In this document: piece after piece, positions 15,197-23,122 of the stretch
Numbering within the stretch: the stretch's first letter is position 1
Layout of the letters: the number at the start of each line of letters is the position of its first letter
Source of the DNA: JACPDI01 sp035463475
GTDB lineage: Bacteria > Acidobacteriota > Vicinamibacteria > Vicinamibacterales > 2-12-FULL-66-21
Reading direction: 5' to 3'
Length of the DNA: 64,000 nucleotides
Assembly: GCA_035463475.1 (NCBI GenBank)
Contig: DATHTE010000051.1
Location: 62,001-126,000 of the forward strand
Notes under the pieces: model-generated
The model's input: the letters and a program-made list of their open reading frames with translations, nothing else
What the model was told of the DNA's origin: nothing
The model's database searches: none
Made by a program: the position numbers and the translations under genes

Positions 15197-16975
15197 TTAC
15201 TGTTTTCGTTGAAGGGGCAGCCTCACCTCCAGGATCGCCCCTCCTCCCTCCCGGTTCCGCGCGGTGACGACGCCGCCGTGCAGCGTCACCAGGTGCTTGA
15301 CGATGGCGAGTCCGAGCCCAGTGCCTCCCTCCGCGCCCGCGCCATCGGCGGCCCGCGCGCGCGCCTTGTCCACCCGGTAGAAGCGCTCAAAAATCCGCGA
15401 CAGGTCGGATTCCGGGATTCCGGGTCCCTCGTCTTCGACTTCGATGAGCGCGCGGTCCGTTTCGCGCCGGGCGCGAAGGTGGATGGTGGTGCCAGGCGCC
15501 GCGTACTTGGACGCGTTCTCCAACAGGTTGCGCAGCACGTCGTGCATCTTCGCCGGGTCCGCCGCGATCGTCGCCAGGCCCGGCTCGACGTCGACGCGAA
15601 CCCGCTGGCCGCGCGCTTCCAGGAACGGCGCGAGCGCGGCCCGCGCGTCCGCCAGCAGGGAGACGACCGGCACGTCCGAGCACTCCGCGCGCTCCTGGCC
15701 GGCCTCGATGCGCGCCAGCCGCAGCAGGTCCCGCACGAGCCGCTCCATCCTCGCGCTGTGCCGCGCGATGACGTCCAGGAACTTCCGGGTGTCCGCCGGA
15801 TCCTCGGGACCGTCGAGCAGCGCCTCGATGTATCCGCGGATCGCGGTGAGCGGCGTCCGGAGTTCGTGCGAGACGTTGGCGACGAAGTCGCGCCGGACGC
15901 GGTCGGCCCGTTTCAGGTCGGACACGTCGTGCAGGACAACGACCGCCGTCGCGCCGCTCGGCGTGCTGACCGGCGTCGCCCGTGCGATGAACACGCGATC
16001 GGTTCCTGCCGTCAGCGAGACTTCCACGGGGGGCGGTGTTTCTCCCGCGAGGGCGGCGCCAAGCTGGGCGGAGATGCCCGGGTGGCGTATGGCTTCCAGG
16101 TAGTGCCGGCCACGGCCGCGATCAGCCAGGTTGAGCATCGTCCGTGCGGCGTCGTTCACGAGCTGGAGCTGCCCGCGCGCGTCCACGACGATGACCCCCT
16201 CGGACATGCCCGCCAGGATGCCGGCGATGAGCGCACGGTCTCGCGCAAGCTCCGAGACGCGGCTGCTCAGATCCTGGACCGACTGGTCGAGGACACGCGC
16301 GACGGTGCCGAGCTCGTCGGCGCCGTAGTCAGCGGTCGCCCGCGAGTAATCCCCGCCCGCGTAACGCTGCGCCGTCGCCGCGATGTCGCGGACGCGCCGC
16401 GTGACGAGCAGCGACATCCACCACGCCAGCCCGGCGGCGGTGACGATGCCCACCCCCAACGGCAGCAGAGACAGCCGCTGCACGGCCCATAGCTGTTGCT
16501 GCACTTCCGAGAGCGGCAGGGCCAGTCGCACGACCCTGACGCGCGGATGGGTTCGAACGGGGACCGCCACGTAGAGCATGTCGGTGTCGATCGTGGCGCT
16601 GTGGCGCCGTGACATGCCGGCTCCGGCCCGGAGCGCCTGTACGACCTCGGCTCGGCTGCCGTGGTTGTCCATCCGGGCCAGGTCGGCGCCGTCGCGCTCG
16701 GAGTCTCCGACCACGCGCCCGTCACCGGAGACGAGCGTCACGCGTGCCCCGATTCGCTCGCCGATGGCGTCCGCTTCATCGTCGAGCGCCTGATCGCCGC
16801 TCAGGGTCGCGCGAGCGACGAGTTCTGCGGCAAGATGCGCCTGTGAGACGAGGCCGCGCTCGAGGCGCGCCACGAGGTCGCGGCGCACGGCCCAGGAGGC
16901 CAGGACCGTCGCCGTTGCCACGGTGGCGAGCGCCGCGGTGAAGGCGGCGAGAAAGATCTTTCGCCTGAAGGACAT
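15197..16975 (-). CDS. PhoR-like sensor histidine kinase
   Basis: A 592-residue membrane sensor kinase. Order: first membrane helix (about residues 7-30), periplasmic sensor loop, second helix (LLPLGVGIVTAAGLAWWMSL, near residue 165), HAMP domain, PAS domain (GVIVVDARGQLQLVNDAA), HisKA with the phospho-acceptor histidine in FVANVSHELRTPLTAIRGY, and an ATPase domain. The ATPase domain has the N box (LRNLLENASKYA), G1 box (VEDEGPGIP) and G2 box (GGTGLGLAIVKHL). The architecture is that of PhoR. The start ATG overlaps the stop of the response-regulator gene, so the pair is coupled. Whether it partners the PhoB-like protein at 843 or only its neighbour is unknown. Confidence 0.93.
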   Translation of the reverse strand: MSFRRKIFLAAFTAALATVATATVLASWAVRRDLVARLERGLVSQAHLAAELVARATLSGDQALDDEADAIGERIGARVTLVSGDGRVVGDSERDGADLARMDNHGSRAEVVQALRAGAGMSRRHSATIDTDMLYVAVPVRTHPRVRVVRLALPLSEVQQQLWAVQRLSLLPLGVGIVTAAGLAWWMSLLVTRRVRDIAATAQRYAGGDYSRATADYGADELGTVARVLDQSVQDLSSRVSELARDRALIAGILAGMSEGVIVVDARGQLQLVNDAARTMLNLADRGRGRHYLEAIRHPGISAQLGAALAGETPPPVEVSLTAGTDRVFIARATPVSTPSGATAVVVLHDVSDLKRADRVRRDFVANVSHELRTPLTAIRGYIEALLDGPEDPADTRKFLDVIARHSARMERLVRDLLRLARIEAGQERAECSDVPVVSLLADARAALAPFLEARGQRVRVDVEPGLATIAADPAKMHDVLRNLLENASKYAAPGTTIHLRARRETDRALIEVEDEGPGIPESDLSRIFERFYRVDKARARAADGAGAEGGTGLGLAIVKHLVTLHGGVVTARNREGGGAILEVRLPLQRKQ

Positions 16976-17652
16976 CACTCCTGCAGCTTGTAGCCGAACT
17001 GCTTGACGGTCTCGATCGCGTCCTCGAGCAGCGGGATCTTCTCTCGAAGCCGCCGCACGTGGACGTCGACGGTCCGGGTGCCGCCGGTGTACTGGTAGCC
17101 CCAGACCTCGCTGAGCAGCTGATCGCGAGATACGACCCGCCCTTTTCGCTGAACGAGGTACTGCAGCAGCAGATACTCCTTCGCGGTGAGCCTGACTTCG
17201 TGGCCGCCGACCCTGACCTCGTGGCGGTCGCCGTCGATGATGATGTTGCGGTACCGCAGCGCGGGCGCCGCAGGCACCGGGGCACGTGCGCGGCGGAGCA
17301 GGGCCGCCACGCGAGCCACCAGCTCGCGGGGACTGAACGGCTTCGTCAGGTAGTCGTCCGCGCCCAGCTCGAGGCCGCCCACGCGATCCCCCTCTTCCGC
17401 GCGCGCGGTCACCATGATGATGGGAATGGCCGCGGTCTGTGGGTCCGCGCGAAGGGCGCGGCACACCTGCAGGCCATCCATTCCCGGGAGCATCACGTCG
17501 AGGACGATCGTGTCGGGCTGGCTCGTGCGTGCGTGCGACAGCGCATCGCGTCCCGAGGACACGAGATCCGTCTGGTGCCCCGCCTTGTTCAGCGAGTGCG
17601 CGATCAGTTCGGCGATGTCGCGGTCGTCCTCGACGATCAGGATCCTCGGCAC
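16975..17652 (-). CDS. OmpR/PhoB-family response regulator
   Basis: A 225-residue transcriptional regulator with a receiver (ILIVEDDRDIAEL, phospho-acceptor in IVLDVMLPGMDGL, IIMVTARAEEGDRV, DYLTKPFSPREL) and a winged-helix domain (KGRVVSRDQLLSEVWGYQY, RTVDVHVRRLREKI). It starts at a GTG one base after the aspartoacylase-like stop and overlaps the kinase gene at its 3' end. The three may share a transcript. Close similarity to PhoB makes it an alternative PhoB for the phosphate genes in this window. Confidence 0.93.
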   Translation of the reverse strand: MPRILIVEDDRDIAELIAHSLNKAGHQTDLVSSGRDALSHARTSQPDTIVLDVMLPGMDGLQVCRALRADPQTAAIPIIMVTARAEEGDRVGGLELGADDYLTKPFSPRELVARVAALLRRARAPVPAAPALRYRNIIIDGDRHEVRVGGHEVRLTAKEYLLLQYLVQRKGRVVSRDQLLSEVWGYQYTGGTRTVDVHVRRLREKIPLLEDAIETVKQFGYKLQE

Positions 17653-17653
17653 G

Positions 17654-18706
17654 CTACTGTTTCACCTCGCCGACGAAGCCGACCGGCTCCCCCGCGTTGA
17701 TCGGCGGCGTGGCGACGACGTACAGGATGCGTCCCGCGAAGGGAGCCTTGATCTCCTCCAGGGTGCGGCCGTGAAAGTCGGTAACGCGGGCGACCAGCGC
17801 GCCGGCGGGCACGTCGCGGTCCGGCTCGACGAGTGGGTACAGGATGCCGGTGACGCTGCTGCGCAGCACCTCGTTCCGGCCGATCCAGATCGGCTTCTGC
17901 ACAGGAGCCGGACCGGTCTGACGCATCCCGAGGTGCCGAAGCAACCCATGCACGCCGCGCTCGATCCGCGCGATCGACTCCTCGTCGGTGCGGGCCCAGG
18001 CGCCGGACTCCACGGTGAGCGCCGGCTTGCCGCGCGTGATGGCCGTGTTGGACAGGTACACCGACGCCGAGGGCTCTCCGGGGCGGCTCGTGTCTTCGAC
18101 GATCATCTCGAGGCCGAAGGCGAGCGCCATCTCGCGTCCCGCTGCCGCGACCTTCGGATCGCCGGTCGTCACCCAGTAAGTGTACGGCCGCAGCCACTCG
18201 TTGCCGTCGCCGCAATGGATGTCCACCACGTGCGTCGCGCGCTCGATCACCTCGGTCGTGATCACATGCGCGATGCGCTCCGAAAGCGTGCCGCCCGCTT
18301 TGCCGGGGAACACCCGGTTCAGGTTCTGGCCATCCACCGGCGAGTAGTAGATCGTGCGACCCAGGAACGAGGGCATGTTCGCGACGTGCACCATGACGAT
18401 CGTGCCGCGCAGATCGCCCGGCGCGATCGCCGTGCGCAGCCGTTGGACCGCGAGGATCGGCGGATACTCCATGCCGTGCGTGCCGGCGACGAGCGCGAGC
18501 ACGGGGCCGGGACGCGTGCCGTTGATGATCGTGATCGGGATTGTCGTTCCCTTGTCCGCGCCCGCGGCCGGGACCTGAAGCGTGCCGCTCGCTGCCGCTC
18601 CGGGCGCCGCGGTAATGTCGCGAACCACGAACGGCGCCTGCGCAGCCGCCCGCGGCGCGATCGCCAGAACCGTCATCAGCACTGCCAAACCTGTCGCACC
18701 TCGCAT
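17654..18706 (-). CDS. secreted succinylglutamate desuccinylase/aspartoacylase family protein
   Basis: A 350-residue exported zinc hydrolase of the AstE/AspA (M14-like) family. Start at the ATG at 18704-18706, preceded by GGAGG, then a signal peptide (GLAVLMTVLAIAPRAAAQ). The zinc-binding pair appears in VAGTHGMEYPP (H and E) and VDIHCGDGNEW (second H). The DGQNLNRVFPGK motif is also family-typical. The C-terminal part (EIKAPFAGRILYV..PPINAGEPVGFVG) resembles a lipoyl-like beta-barrel found in this family. The substrate is unknown; a periplasmic N-acyl amino acid or peptide is plausible. Confidence 0.88.
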   Translation of the reverse strand: MRGATGLAVLMTVLAIAPRAAAQAPFVVRDITAAPGAAASGTLQVPAAGADKGTTIPITIINGTRPGPVLALVAGTHGMEYPPILAVQRLRTAIAPGDLRGTIVMVHVANMPSFLGRTIYYSPVDGQNLNRVFPGKAGGTLSERIAHVITTEVIERATHVVDIHCGDGNEWLRPYTYWVTTGDPKVAAAGREMALAFGLEMIVEDTSRPGEPSASVYLSNTAITRGKPALTVESGAWARTDEESIARIERGVHGLLRHLGMRQTGPAPVQKPIWIGRNEVLRSSVTGILYPLVEPDRDVPAGALVARVTDFHGRTLEEIKAPFAGRILYVVATPPINAGEPVGFVGEVKQ

Positions 18707-18854
18707 GGGTGTCCTCCGCCGGGATTGTACGGTTGAGCCCTTCAGAGGACAACGCCCGGGAAGCCATCCGAAAAAGCCAGGAAATACGCGCCTTCCGTGC
18801 GGCACGCCGCTTGGACTGTCGTGAAGCGACATTCGTATCGGAGGGAGCGGAACC

Positions 18855-19475
18855 ATGAGGATCATGAACAACGGCAATCTACGACGTGCGGCGCTCGGCG
18901 TCGCCGGAGTGGGCGCACTGGTCGTGACCGCCGCGTGCGGCACGAGCGCGAACGGTGGCGCGCGCGCGCTCGGCTATCAAGACGGGATGGCCCAGCCGGT
19001 ATCGCAGCCGTTCGCTGCGAGCGCGCCGGCCAGCGGGCAGGTCCTCGTCAACTGCGAGCCGCATCAGCGGACGCTGGTTCGGCAGGCGATGGTGAACGGA
19101 CAGCCAGTGGCGCAGGTGGAATGCGTGACGGCCGCGGCGCCGGTGTACGGGGCGGCAGCTTACGGTGTGGCGGCCCCGGCTGACTACGGCTACGACACCC
19201 GCGTGGTGCAGCCGGCGGTTGTCCAGCCCGCGGTCGTTCAGTCCGCGCCGGTCTATCGCGAGACGCGGCCCCGCACCGTGACGCAACGGCGCGCAGTGAC
19301 CGTGCCGGCGTCGAGCGGGCGCAGCGTGAAGAAGAGCGCGATCATCATCGGCTCCTCGGCTGGCATCGGCGCCGGCGTCGGCGCGGCGGTGGGTGGCAAG
19401 AAGGGGGCGCTCATCGGCGCGGCGATCGGCGGCGGCTCGGCGGCCATCTGGGACCAGGTTACGCGGCGGAAGTAA
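18855..19475 (+). CDS. glycine-zipper lipoprotein
   Basis: A 206-residue exported protein. It has a signal sequence ending in VVTAACGT, a probable lipobox with the lipidated cysteine near residue 28. The centre has Val-Val-Gln-Pro-Ala repeats (VVQPAVVQPAVVQSAP) and the C-terminal third is a glycine zipper (GSSAGIGAGVGAAVGGKKGA, then IGAAIGGG). Glycine-zipper lipoproteins such as SlyB and YMGG-like proteins associate with the outer membrane and respond to envelope stress. A GGAGGGAG site precedes the ATG. A strong terminator follows 24 bases after the stop. Confidence 0.8.
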   Translation: MRIMNNGNLRRAALGVAGVGALVVTAACGTSANGGARALGYQDGMAQPVSQPFAASAPASGQVLVNCEPHQRTLVRQAMVNGQPVAQVECVTAAAPVYGAAAYGVAAPADYGYDTRVVQPAVVQPAVVQSAPVYRETRPRTVTQRRAVTVPASSGRSVKKSAIIIGSSAGIGAGVGAAVGGKKGALIGAAIGGGSAAIWDQVTRRK

Positions 19476-19498
19476 CGGCGATGCCGAATGACCTGGTG

Positions 19499-19534
19499 CC
19501 ACGTCCGTCCCGTATGTGGGCGGACGTGGCTTTT
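19499..19534 (+). terminator. rho-independent terminator
   Basis: CCACGTCCG (19499-19507) pairs perfectly with CGGACGTGG (19521-19529) around a 13-base loop and is followed by CTTTT. It closes the glycine-zipper lipoprotein gene. Confidence 0.75.
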
Positions 19535-19540
19535 CACTGC

Positions 19541-19675
19541 AATGCCGAATGCGTTCTAGAATGCCGAAAGCGACATGACGAGACATCTTGTCTTCCTCGC
19601 TTTCGGCACTCTCGTTTTCGGCATTGACGCTTTCGGCGTTCGGCCTTCGGCATTCGGCATTGCATCAGAGCAACC
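19541..19675 (+). repeat. TGCCGAA/TTCGGCA degenerate repeat tract
   Basis: Copies of TGCCGAA (19541 onwards, same strand) and its inverse TTCGGCA/TTTCGGC (19600-19670) alternate through the start of the DsbD-N-like gene. Most of that gene's signal peptide is encoded by the repeat. The same units recur inside imuB (near 24270) and dnaE2 (near 24890). Confidence 0.7.
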
Positions 19676-20063
19676 CATCCTTGCCACCATCGAGGCGCTG
19701 CGGGTTCGCGCGCCGAAAAACGGCAGGTTCACGCTCGTTCTCAAAGTCACTCCCCGCGCTGGCATCCACATCTACGCGCCGCCCGAAGACAAGTACCGGC
19801 CGATCGCGCTCACGATCGATCCGGTGCCCGGCGTGCGCGTGGGGAAGCCGCGTCTGCCGCGTTCGGTCGTCCGCACGTTCGAGGGGGAGCAGGTGCGCGT
19901 GTACGAGAAGCCGTTCTCGATCACCGTTCCGGTGGTCCTGGCACGAGAGGCCAGTCCGCCCCTGCAGATCAAAGGGACGGTGAGCTACCAGGCGTGCGAC
20001 GACTTGATCTGCTACCTGCCGGTGAGCGTGCCGGTGGCCTGGACGCTGACGCCCGAACGCTGA
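19575..20063 (+). CDS. DsbD N-terminal-domain-like periplasmic protein
   Basis: A 162-residue exported protein similar to the N-terminal immunoglobulin-like domain of the thiol:disulfide interchange protein DsbD. Family features are VTPRAGIHIYAPPEDKYRPI, the FEGEQVRVYEKPFSI strand pair and the redox cysteines in SYQACDDLICYLPVSVP (CxxxxxC). It carries no transmembrane or thioredoxin domain, so it is a free-standing module that would need a separate electron donor. The signal peptide (FLAFGTLVFGIDAFGVRP) is unusual because it is encoded by a TTCGGCA repeat tract. The 3' end, including the stop, lies in a 14-bp tandem repeat. Confidence 0.75.
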   Translation: MTRHLVFLAFGTLVFGIDAFGVRPSAFGIASEQPILATIEALRVRAPKNGRFTLVLKVTPRAGIHIYAPPEDKYRPIALTIDPVPGVRVGKPRLPRSVVRTFEGEQVRVYEKPFSITVPVVLAREASPPLQIKGTVSYQACDDLICYLPVSVPVAWTLTPER

Positions 20064-20093
20064 CGCCCGAACGCTGACGCCCGAACGGTGACG
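20046..20093 (+). repeat. 14-bp tandem repeat across the DsbD-N-like stop codon
   Basis: Three copies of CTGACGCCCGAACG lie at 20046, 20060 and 20074, with a partial fourth. The repeat encodes LTPER and supplies the TGA at 20061-20063. Copy-number change would lengthen the non-coding tail rather than the protein. Confidence 0.8.
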
Positions 20094-20144
20094 GCGGCCA
20101 CTTTCTGAAGGTCGCGGCCCCAGGACCTTGCTACAATCGGTTTC

Positions 20145-20822
20145 GTGCTGCTCGTCGCTTCTGCGCTGGCGCTGGGCTTTGTCCACGGACTCGGCGCCGA
20201 TCACCTGATGGCCATCTCGGCGCTCGCGGTCGGGGGCGGCGACACCGCCGCTGTGCGGCAGGCGCGCGCGCTGAGCGTCGCGGTCCGCTTTGCGGCGGGC
20301 CACGCCCTCGTCCTCGCGCTCGGGGCCGGCGCGGTGATCCTGGTCGGCTGGACGGTCCCGGAGAGCGTCGAGTGGGGCGGGGAAGTGCTGGGCGGGCTGC
20401 TGCTGATCGCACTCGGCGGCATCGGCCTGGTTGCCGCGCTGTCAGGACGGTTCTACGCGCACGCGCACCCGCACGCGGTGGATCCGGGCGCCTGGCACCT
20501 TCACGTGGGGCGGCCGCAGGCACACACCGACGCGCACACGATCCTCCCGGGTGTCATCGGAGCGGTGTTCGCGGTCAGCAGCCTGCGCGCGCTCAGTACC
20601 CTGGCGCCTTTCGGATCGTCCGCGGCCGCGACTGCGGTGCCGCAGCTCATGCTCCTCATCGCGCTGTTCGCCGTCGGCATCCTCATCTCGATGTCCCTCT
20701 TCGGCGTCGCGCTGGCGCGCACCCTTTCGACGCGCGTCGTTGCGCGGCTCGGCCGCGGCGCGGCCGTTCTGATGGCGCTCGCGTCCATAGGGCTCGGGCT
20801 GTACTGGATCCTTGCCATCTAG
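20145..20822 (+). CDS. NicO/RcnA-like membrane transporter
   Basis: A 225-residue membrane protein with about six helices. The first helix ends in FVHGLGADHLMAISALA, which matches the HX4DH metal motif of the NiCoT/NicO superfamily. A His-rich loop (FYAHAHPHAVDP, HLHVGRPQAHTDAH) follows between helices, as in RcnA-type nickel/cobalt exporters. It starts at a GTG at 20145. Nickel, cobalt or another divalent metal is the probable substrate; the direction of transport cannot be read from the sequence. Confidence 0.7.
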   Translation: MLLVASALALGFVHGLGADHLMAISALAVGGGDTAAVRQARALSVAVRFAAGHALVLALGAGAVILVGWTVPESVEWGGEVLGGLLLIALGGIGLVAALSGRFYAHAHPHAVDPGAWHLHVGRPQAHTDAHTILPGVIGAVFAVSSLRALSTLAPFGSSAAATAVPQLMLLIALFAVGILISMSLFGVALARTLSTRVVARLGRGAAVLMALASIGLGLYWILAI

Positions 20823-20845
20823 AATAGTCAAAGCTGAATCGAAAC

Positions 20846-20945
20846 AGGCACGAAGTCAGAACTTCGAGAGCAAGAAGGAAAGTTGGGGCCGCGAGCGCTC
20901 CAACGTGCCTCTTGACCTTGAGAGTTTAAACTTCGTGCCTTTTTC
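20846..20945. repeat. large hairpin with T-rich tail between convergent genes
   Basis: AGGCACGAAGT (20846-20856) pairs with ACTTCGTGCCT (20930-20940), and inside it GTTGG (20882-20886) pairs with CCAAC (20900-20904). A TTTTTCC tract follows. The element fills the space between the NicO-like gene and the converging MFS gene and probably terminates both. Its flanks share units with the spacer at 15128-15196. Confidence 0.6.
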
Positions 20946-20975
20946 CTTTCCCCTTTTACTATTTGCCTTGCTTTT

Positions 20976-22244
20976 CTAGAGTTCCCTCAGCCCGTGCCCC
21001 TTTGCGAGGTAGTAGGCCGCAACCAGTCCGAGCAGGCCGCCGGAGACCGCGAGCACGAGCGGCGCGGAGCTGAAGCTCGCCGCGGTGCCCGCCGCGAGCC
21101 CGCCCAGCGGCATCCCGCCGCGGAACGCCACCATGTAGATGCTAACGACGCGTCCTCGGAGGTGGTCCGGCACAATCAACTGCACCAGCGACGCCGTGAA
21201 GGAGAACACCGCGATCAGCGCGGCGCCGGCGGAGAACAGCAGGAGGTTGCTCAGCCAGAAGACCCGCGACGTCGAGAACGCGATGAGCAGCGTGCCCAAC
21301 AGGATCTGCACCAGCAGCGTGGCGAGCCCCATGTGCCTGAAGCGGCCGAGCCATGCGACGATGAGCGCGCCGACGACGGCGCCGCTGCCCGAGTAGGCCA
21401 TCATCACGCTGTAAGTCCCGACATCCCCCTGGAACACGTTCTTGGCGATCACCGGCAGGAGCGTCAGCAGCGGCAGACCCAGGAACGTGGTCACGAAGCC
21501 GAGGATGGTCAGCGAGACGATCGCCGGCTGGCTGCGCGCGTAGGCGATGCCGCCGCGCAGGTCCTCCACCATGCTCTGCCGCGTCGCCGGCGGAATGTGT
21601 TTCACGCCAAGCGTCATCAGCGCCACGATCACCACGGAGAACGACAGCCCGTTGAGGGCGAAGCACATCGCCGTGCCGAGCGTCGCGAGCGTCACCCCCG
21701 CCAGCAGCGGCCCGAACACGCGGGCGAGGTTGAACTGGATCGAGTTGAGCGCGATCGCGTTCGGCAGATGGCGGCGATCGACGAGCGAGGGGATCAGCGA
21801 CTGGTAGGCCGGGCCGCCGAACGCCTGGGCGAGGCCGGTCGCGAACGACAGCGCGAGGATGTGCCACAGCTCGACGACGTTCCAGTAGACAAGGGCGGTC
21901 AGGATGAACGCTGCCGACATCTGCACGTATTGCGACCCGATCAGCAGGCGCCGGCGGTCGTAGCGGTCGGCGATCACGCCGCCGATGAGCGTGAAGAGCA
22001 GGATTGGGAGCTGCGCGAGAAAGTCGTCGAGCCCGAGGAAGAAGGACGATCCGGTCAGCGAAAGGATGAGCCAGCTCTGGGCGACCTTCTGCATCCACGT
22101 GCCCACCGTGGACGTGAACGCGCCGGCCCAGAGGATGCGGAAGTCGCGGTAGGCGAAAGCGGCGGCGACGCGGCGGAGAAACCCGTGGCGGTCCGGAACC
22201 GAAGGGGCGGCATCACCTTCGGTTTTCAGCGCTTCTGCGGACAA
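20976..22244 (-). CDS. MFS exporter (EntS-like)
   Basis: A major facilitator superfamily transporter of about 422 residues and twelve helices. The first helix reads FRILWAGAFTSTVGTWMQKV, and the loop GGVIADRYDRRRLLIG carries the MFS motif A. DHLRGRVVSIYMVAFRGGMP between helices is typical of the MFS_3/EntS branch, which exports siderophores, macrolides or other drugs. No ATG lies at the expected N-terminus. I chose a TTG at 22242-22244 that leaves room for the divergent imuA promoter, and the start is uncertain. The substrate cannot be inferred. Confidence 0.85.
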   Translation of the reverse strand: MSAEALKTEGDAAPSVPDRHGFLRRVAAAFAYRDFRILWAGAFTSTVGTWMQKVAQSWLILSLTGSSFFLGLDDFLAQLPILLFTLIGGVIADRYDRRRLLIGSQYVQMSAAFILTALVYWNVVELWHILALSFATGLAQAFGGPAYQSLIPSLVDRRHLPNAIALNSIQFNLARVFGPLLAGVTLATLGTAMCFALNGLSFSVVIVALMTLGVKHIPPATRQSMVEDLRGGIAYARSQPAIVSLTILGFVTTFLGLPLLTLLPVIAKNVFQGDVGTYSVMMAYSGSGAVVGALIVAWLGRFRHMGLATLLVQILLGTLLIAFSTSRVFWLSNLLLFSAGAALIAVFSFTASLVQLIVPDHLRGRVVSIYMVAFRGGMPLGGLAAGTAASFSSAPLVLAVSGGLLGLVAAYYLAKGHGLREL

Positions 22245-22337
22245 GACGACCCATCTTAGCAGCCGGGGCGCCGATCGGGGGGGATCGGAGGATTGCGACA
22301 CGCGGGCGATCGAGTCGCTTGCGCCCTTGATTTGATC

Positions 22338-22367
22338 TATACTGGCCAAGGCGAACAAAAAGCGAAA
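22338..22367 (+). promoter_or_regulatory. imuA promoter -10 with LexA-like direct repeat
   Basis: TATACT at 22338-22343 is a good sigma-70 -10 element. GAAC (22353-22356) and GAAA (22364-22367), separated by seven bases, form a direct repeat. It closely resembles the GAAC-N7-GAAC (GTTC-N7-GTTC) LexA site of alphaproteobacteria. Placed over the expected transcription start and ten bases before the imuA ATG, it would block initiation. SOS control of imuA-imuB-dnaE2 is well known; this particular site is inference. Confidence 0.45.
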
Positions 22368-22377
22368 CTCTTGAGCC

Positions 22378-23115
22378 ATGGCCGCCCCTGCCCGCGCCCA
22401 CCTCGAATCGCTGCTTCGCGCGAAAAAGCTCGATACCACGCTGCTGCACGCGCGGCCGCCCCTTGCCGGCCATCCGCCACTGCCGGTCGGCCACGATGCG
22501 CTGGATGCCGCGCTTGGCGGCGGGCTGCCCCGAGGTGAATTGTCAGAGTTCGCCGGGCCACGGTCGTCCGGGCGGACGACGCTGATGATCGGGGCGCTGG
22601 CCGCGACCACGCGGCGGGGCGAGCTGGCGGCGCTGGTGGACGTGCTGGATCGCTTCGACGTGGAATCGGCGGGCGCCGCCGGGGTCGCGTTTCCCCGGCT
22701 CCTCTGGGTGCGCGGCCTGCCGGCCAGCATCGAAGCAATTGGCCGCGGCGCGAGCGCCGCGGGGCAGCAGGCGGTCTGGCGCGCGGTCGAGCGCGCGATC
22801 AAGGCGTTCACGCTGGCGCTCGAATCGCGCGCGTTCGCGCTGGCGATCTGCGACCTGGCGGACGCGCCGGCGGCCGTCCTCCGGCGGCTGCCGTTCACCA
22901 CGTGGTTCCGGCTGGCGCGGCTGATCGAAGGGGGGGAGACGGCCGCGCTCGTCGTCGTGCCCGAGCGCGTGGGGCGGAGCGCCGGGGGAGTGACGGTCGT
23001 TCTCGAGGCGGCCGGAGGCGGCGCCGAGGGGGCGCAGTGGCGCGGGATCTCCGATCGCGCGCGGCTGTTCGGCGGCGTCGTCCCGCGCGCGCGAGTGTTG
23101 GGCGCGTGCAGGTGA
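22378..23115 (+). CDS. imuA: ImuA-like RecA-fold mutasome protein
   Basis: A 245-residue protein with a degenerate RecA fold. The Walker A-like loop GPRSSGRTTL lies near residue 62, after LPVGHDALDAALGGGLPRGEL, a hallmark of ImuA/SulA-like proteins. The C-terminal part is rich in Gly and Arg. ImuA works with ImuB and DnaE2 in damage-induced translesion synthesis. It leads the cassette, seven bases ahead of imuB, behind a LexA-like site. Sequence divergence in this family is high, so context supports the call as much as sequence does. Confidence 0.85.
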   Translation: MAAPARAHLESLLRAKKLDTTLLHARPPLAGHPPLPVGHDALDAALGGGLPRGELSEFAGPRSSGRTTLMIGALAATTRRGELAALVDVLDRFDVESAGAAGVAFPRLLWVRGLPASIEAIGRGASAAGQQAVWRAVERAIKAFTLALESRAFALAICDLADAPAAVLRRLPFTTWFRLARLIEGGETAALVVVPERVGRSAGGVTVVLEAAGGGAEGAQWRGISDRARLFGGVVPRARVLGACR

Positions 23116-23122
23116 GCCGGTC

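Noticed and set aside
15197..17464. One long frame joining regulator and kinase regions into a fusion protein
   Set aside because: The upstream part is an out-of-phase shadow of the response regulator. The kinase has its own ATG overlapping the regulator stop, with a membrane helix directly after it.
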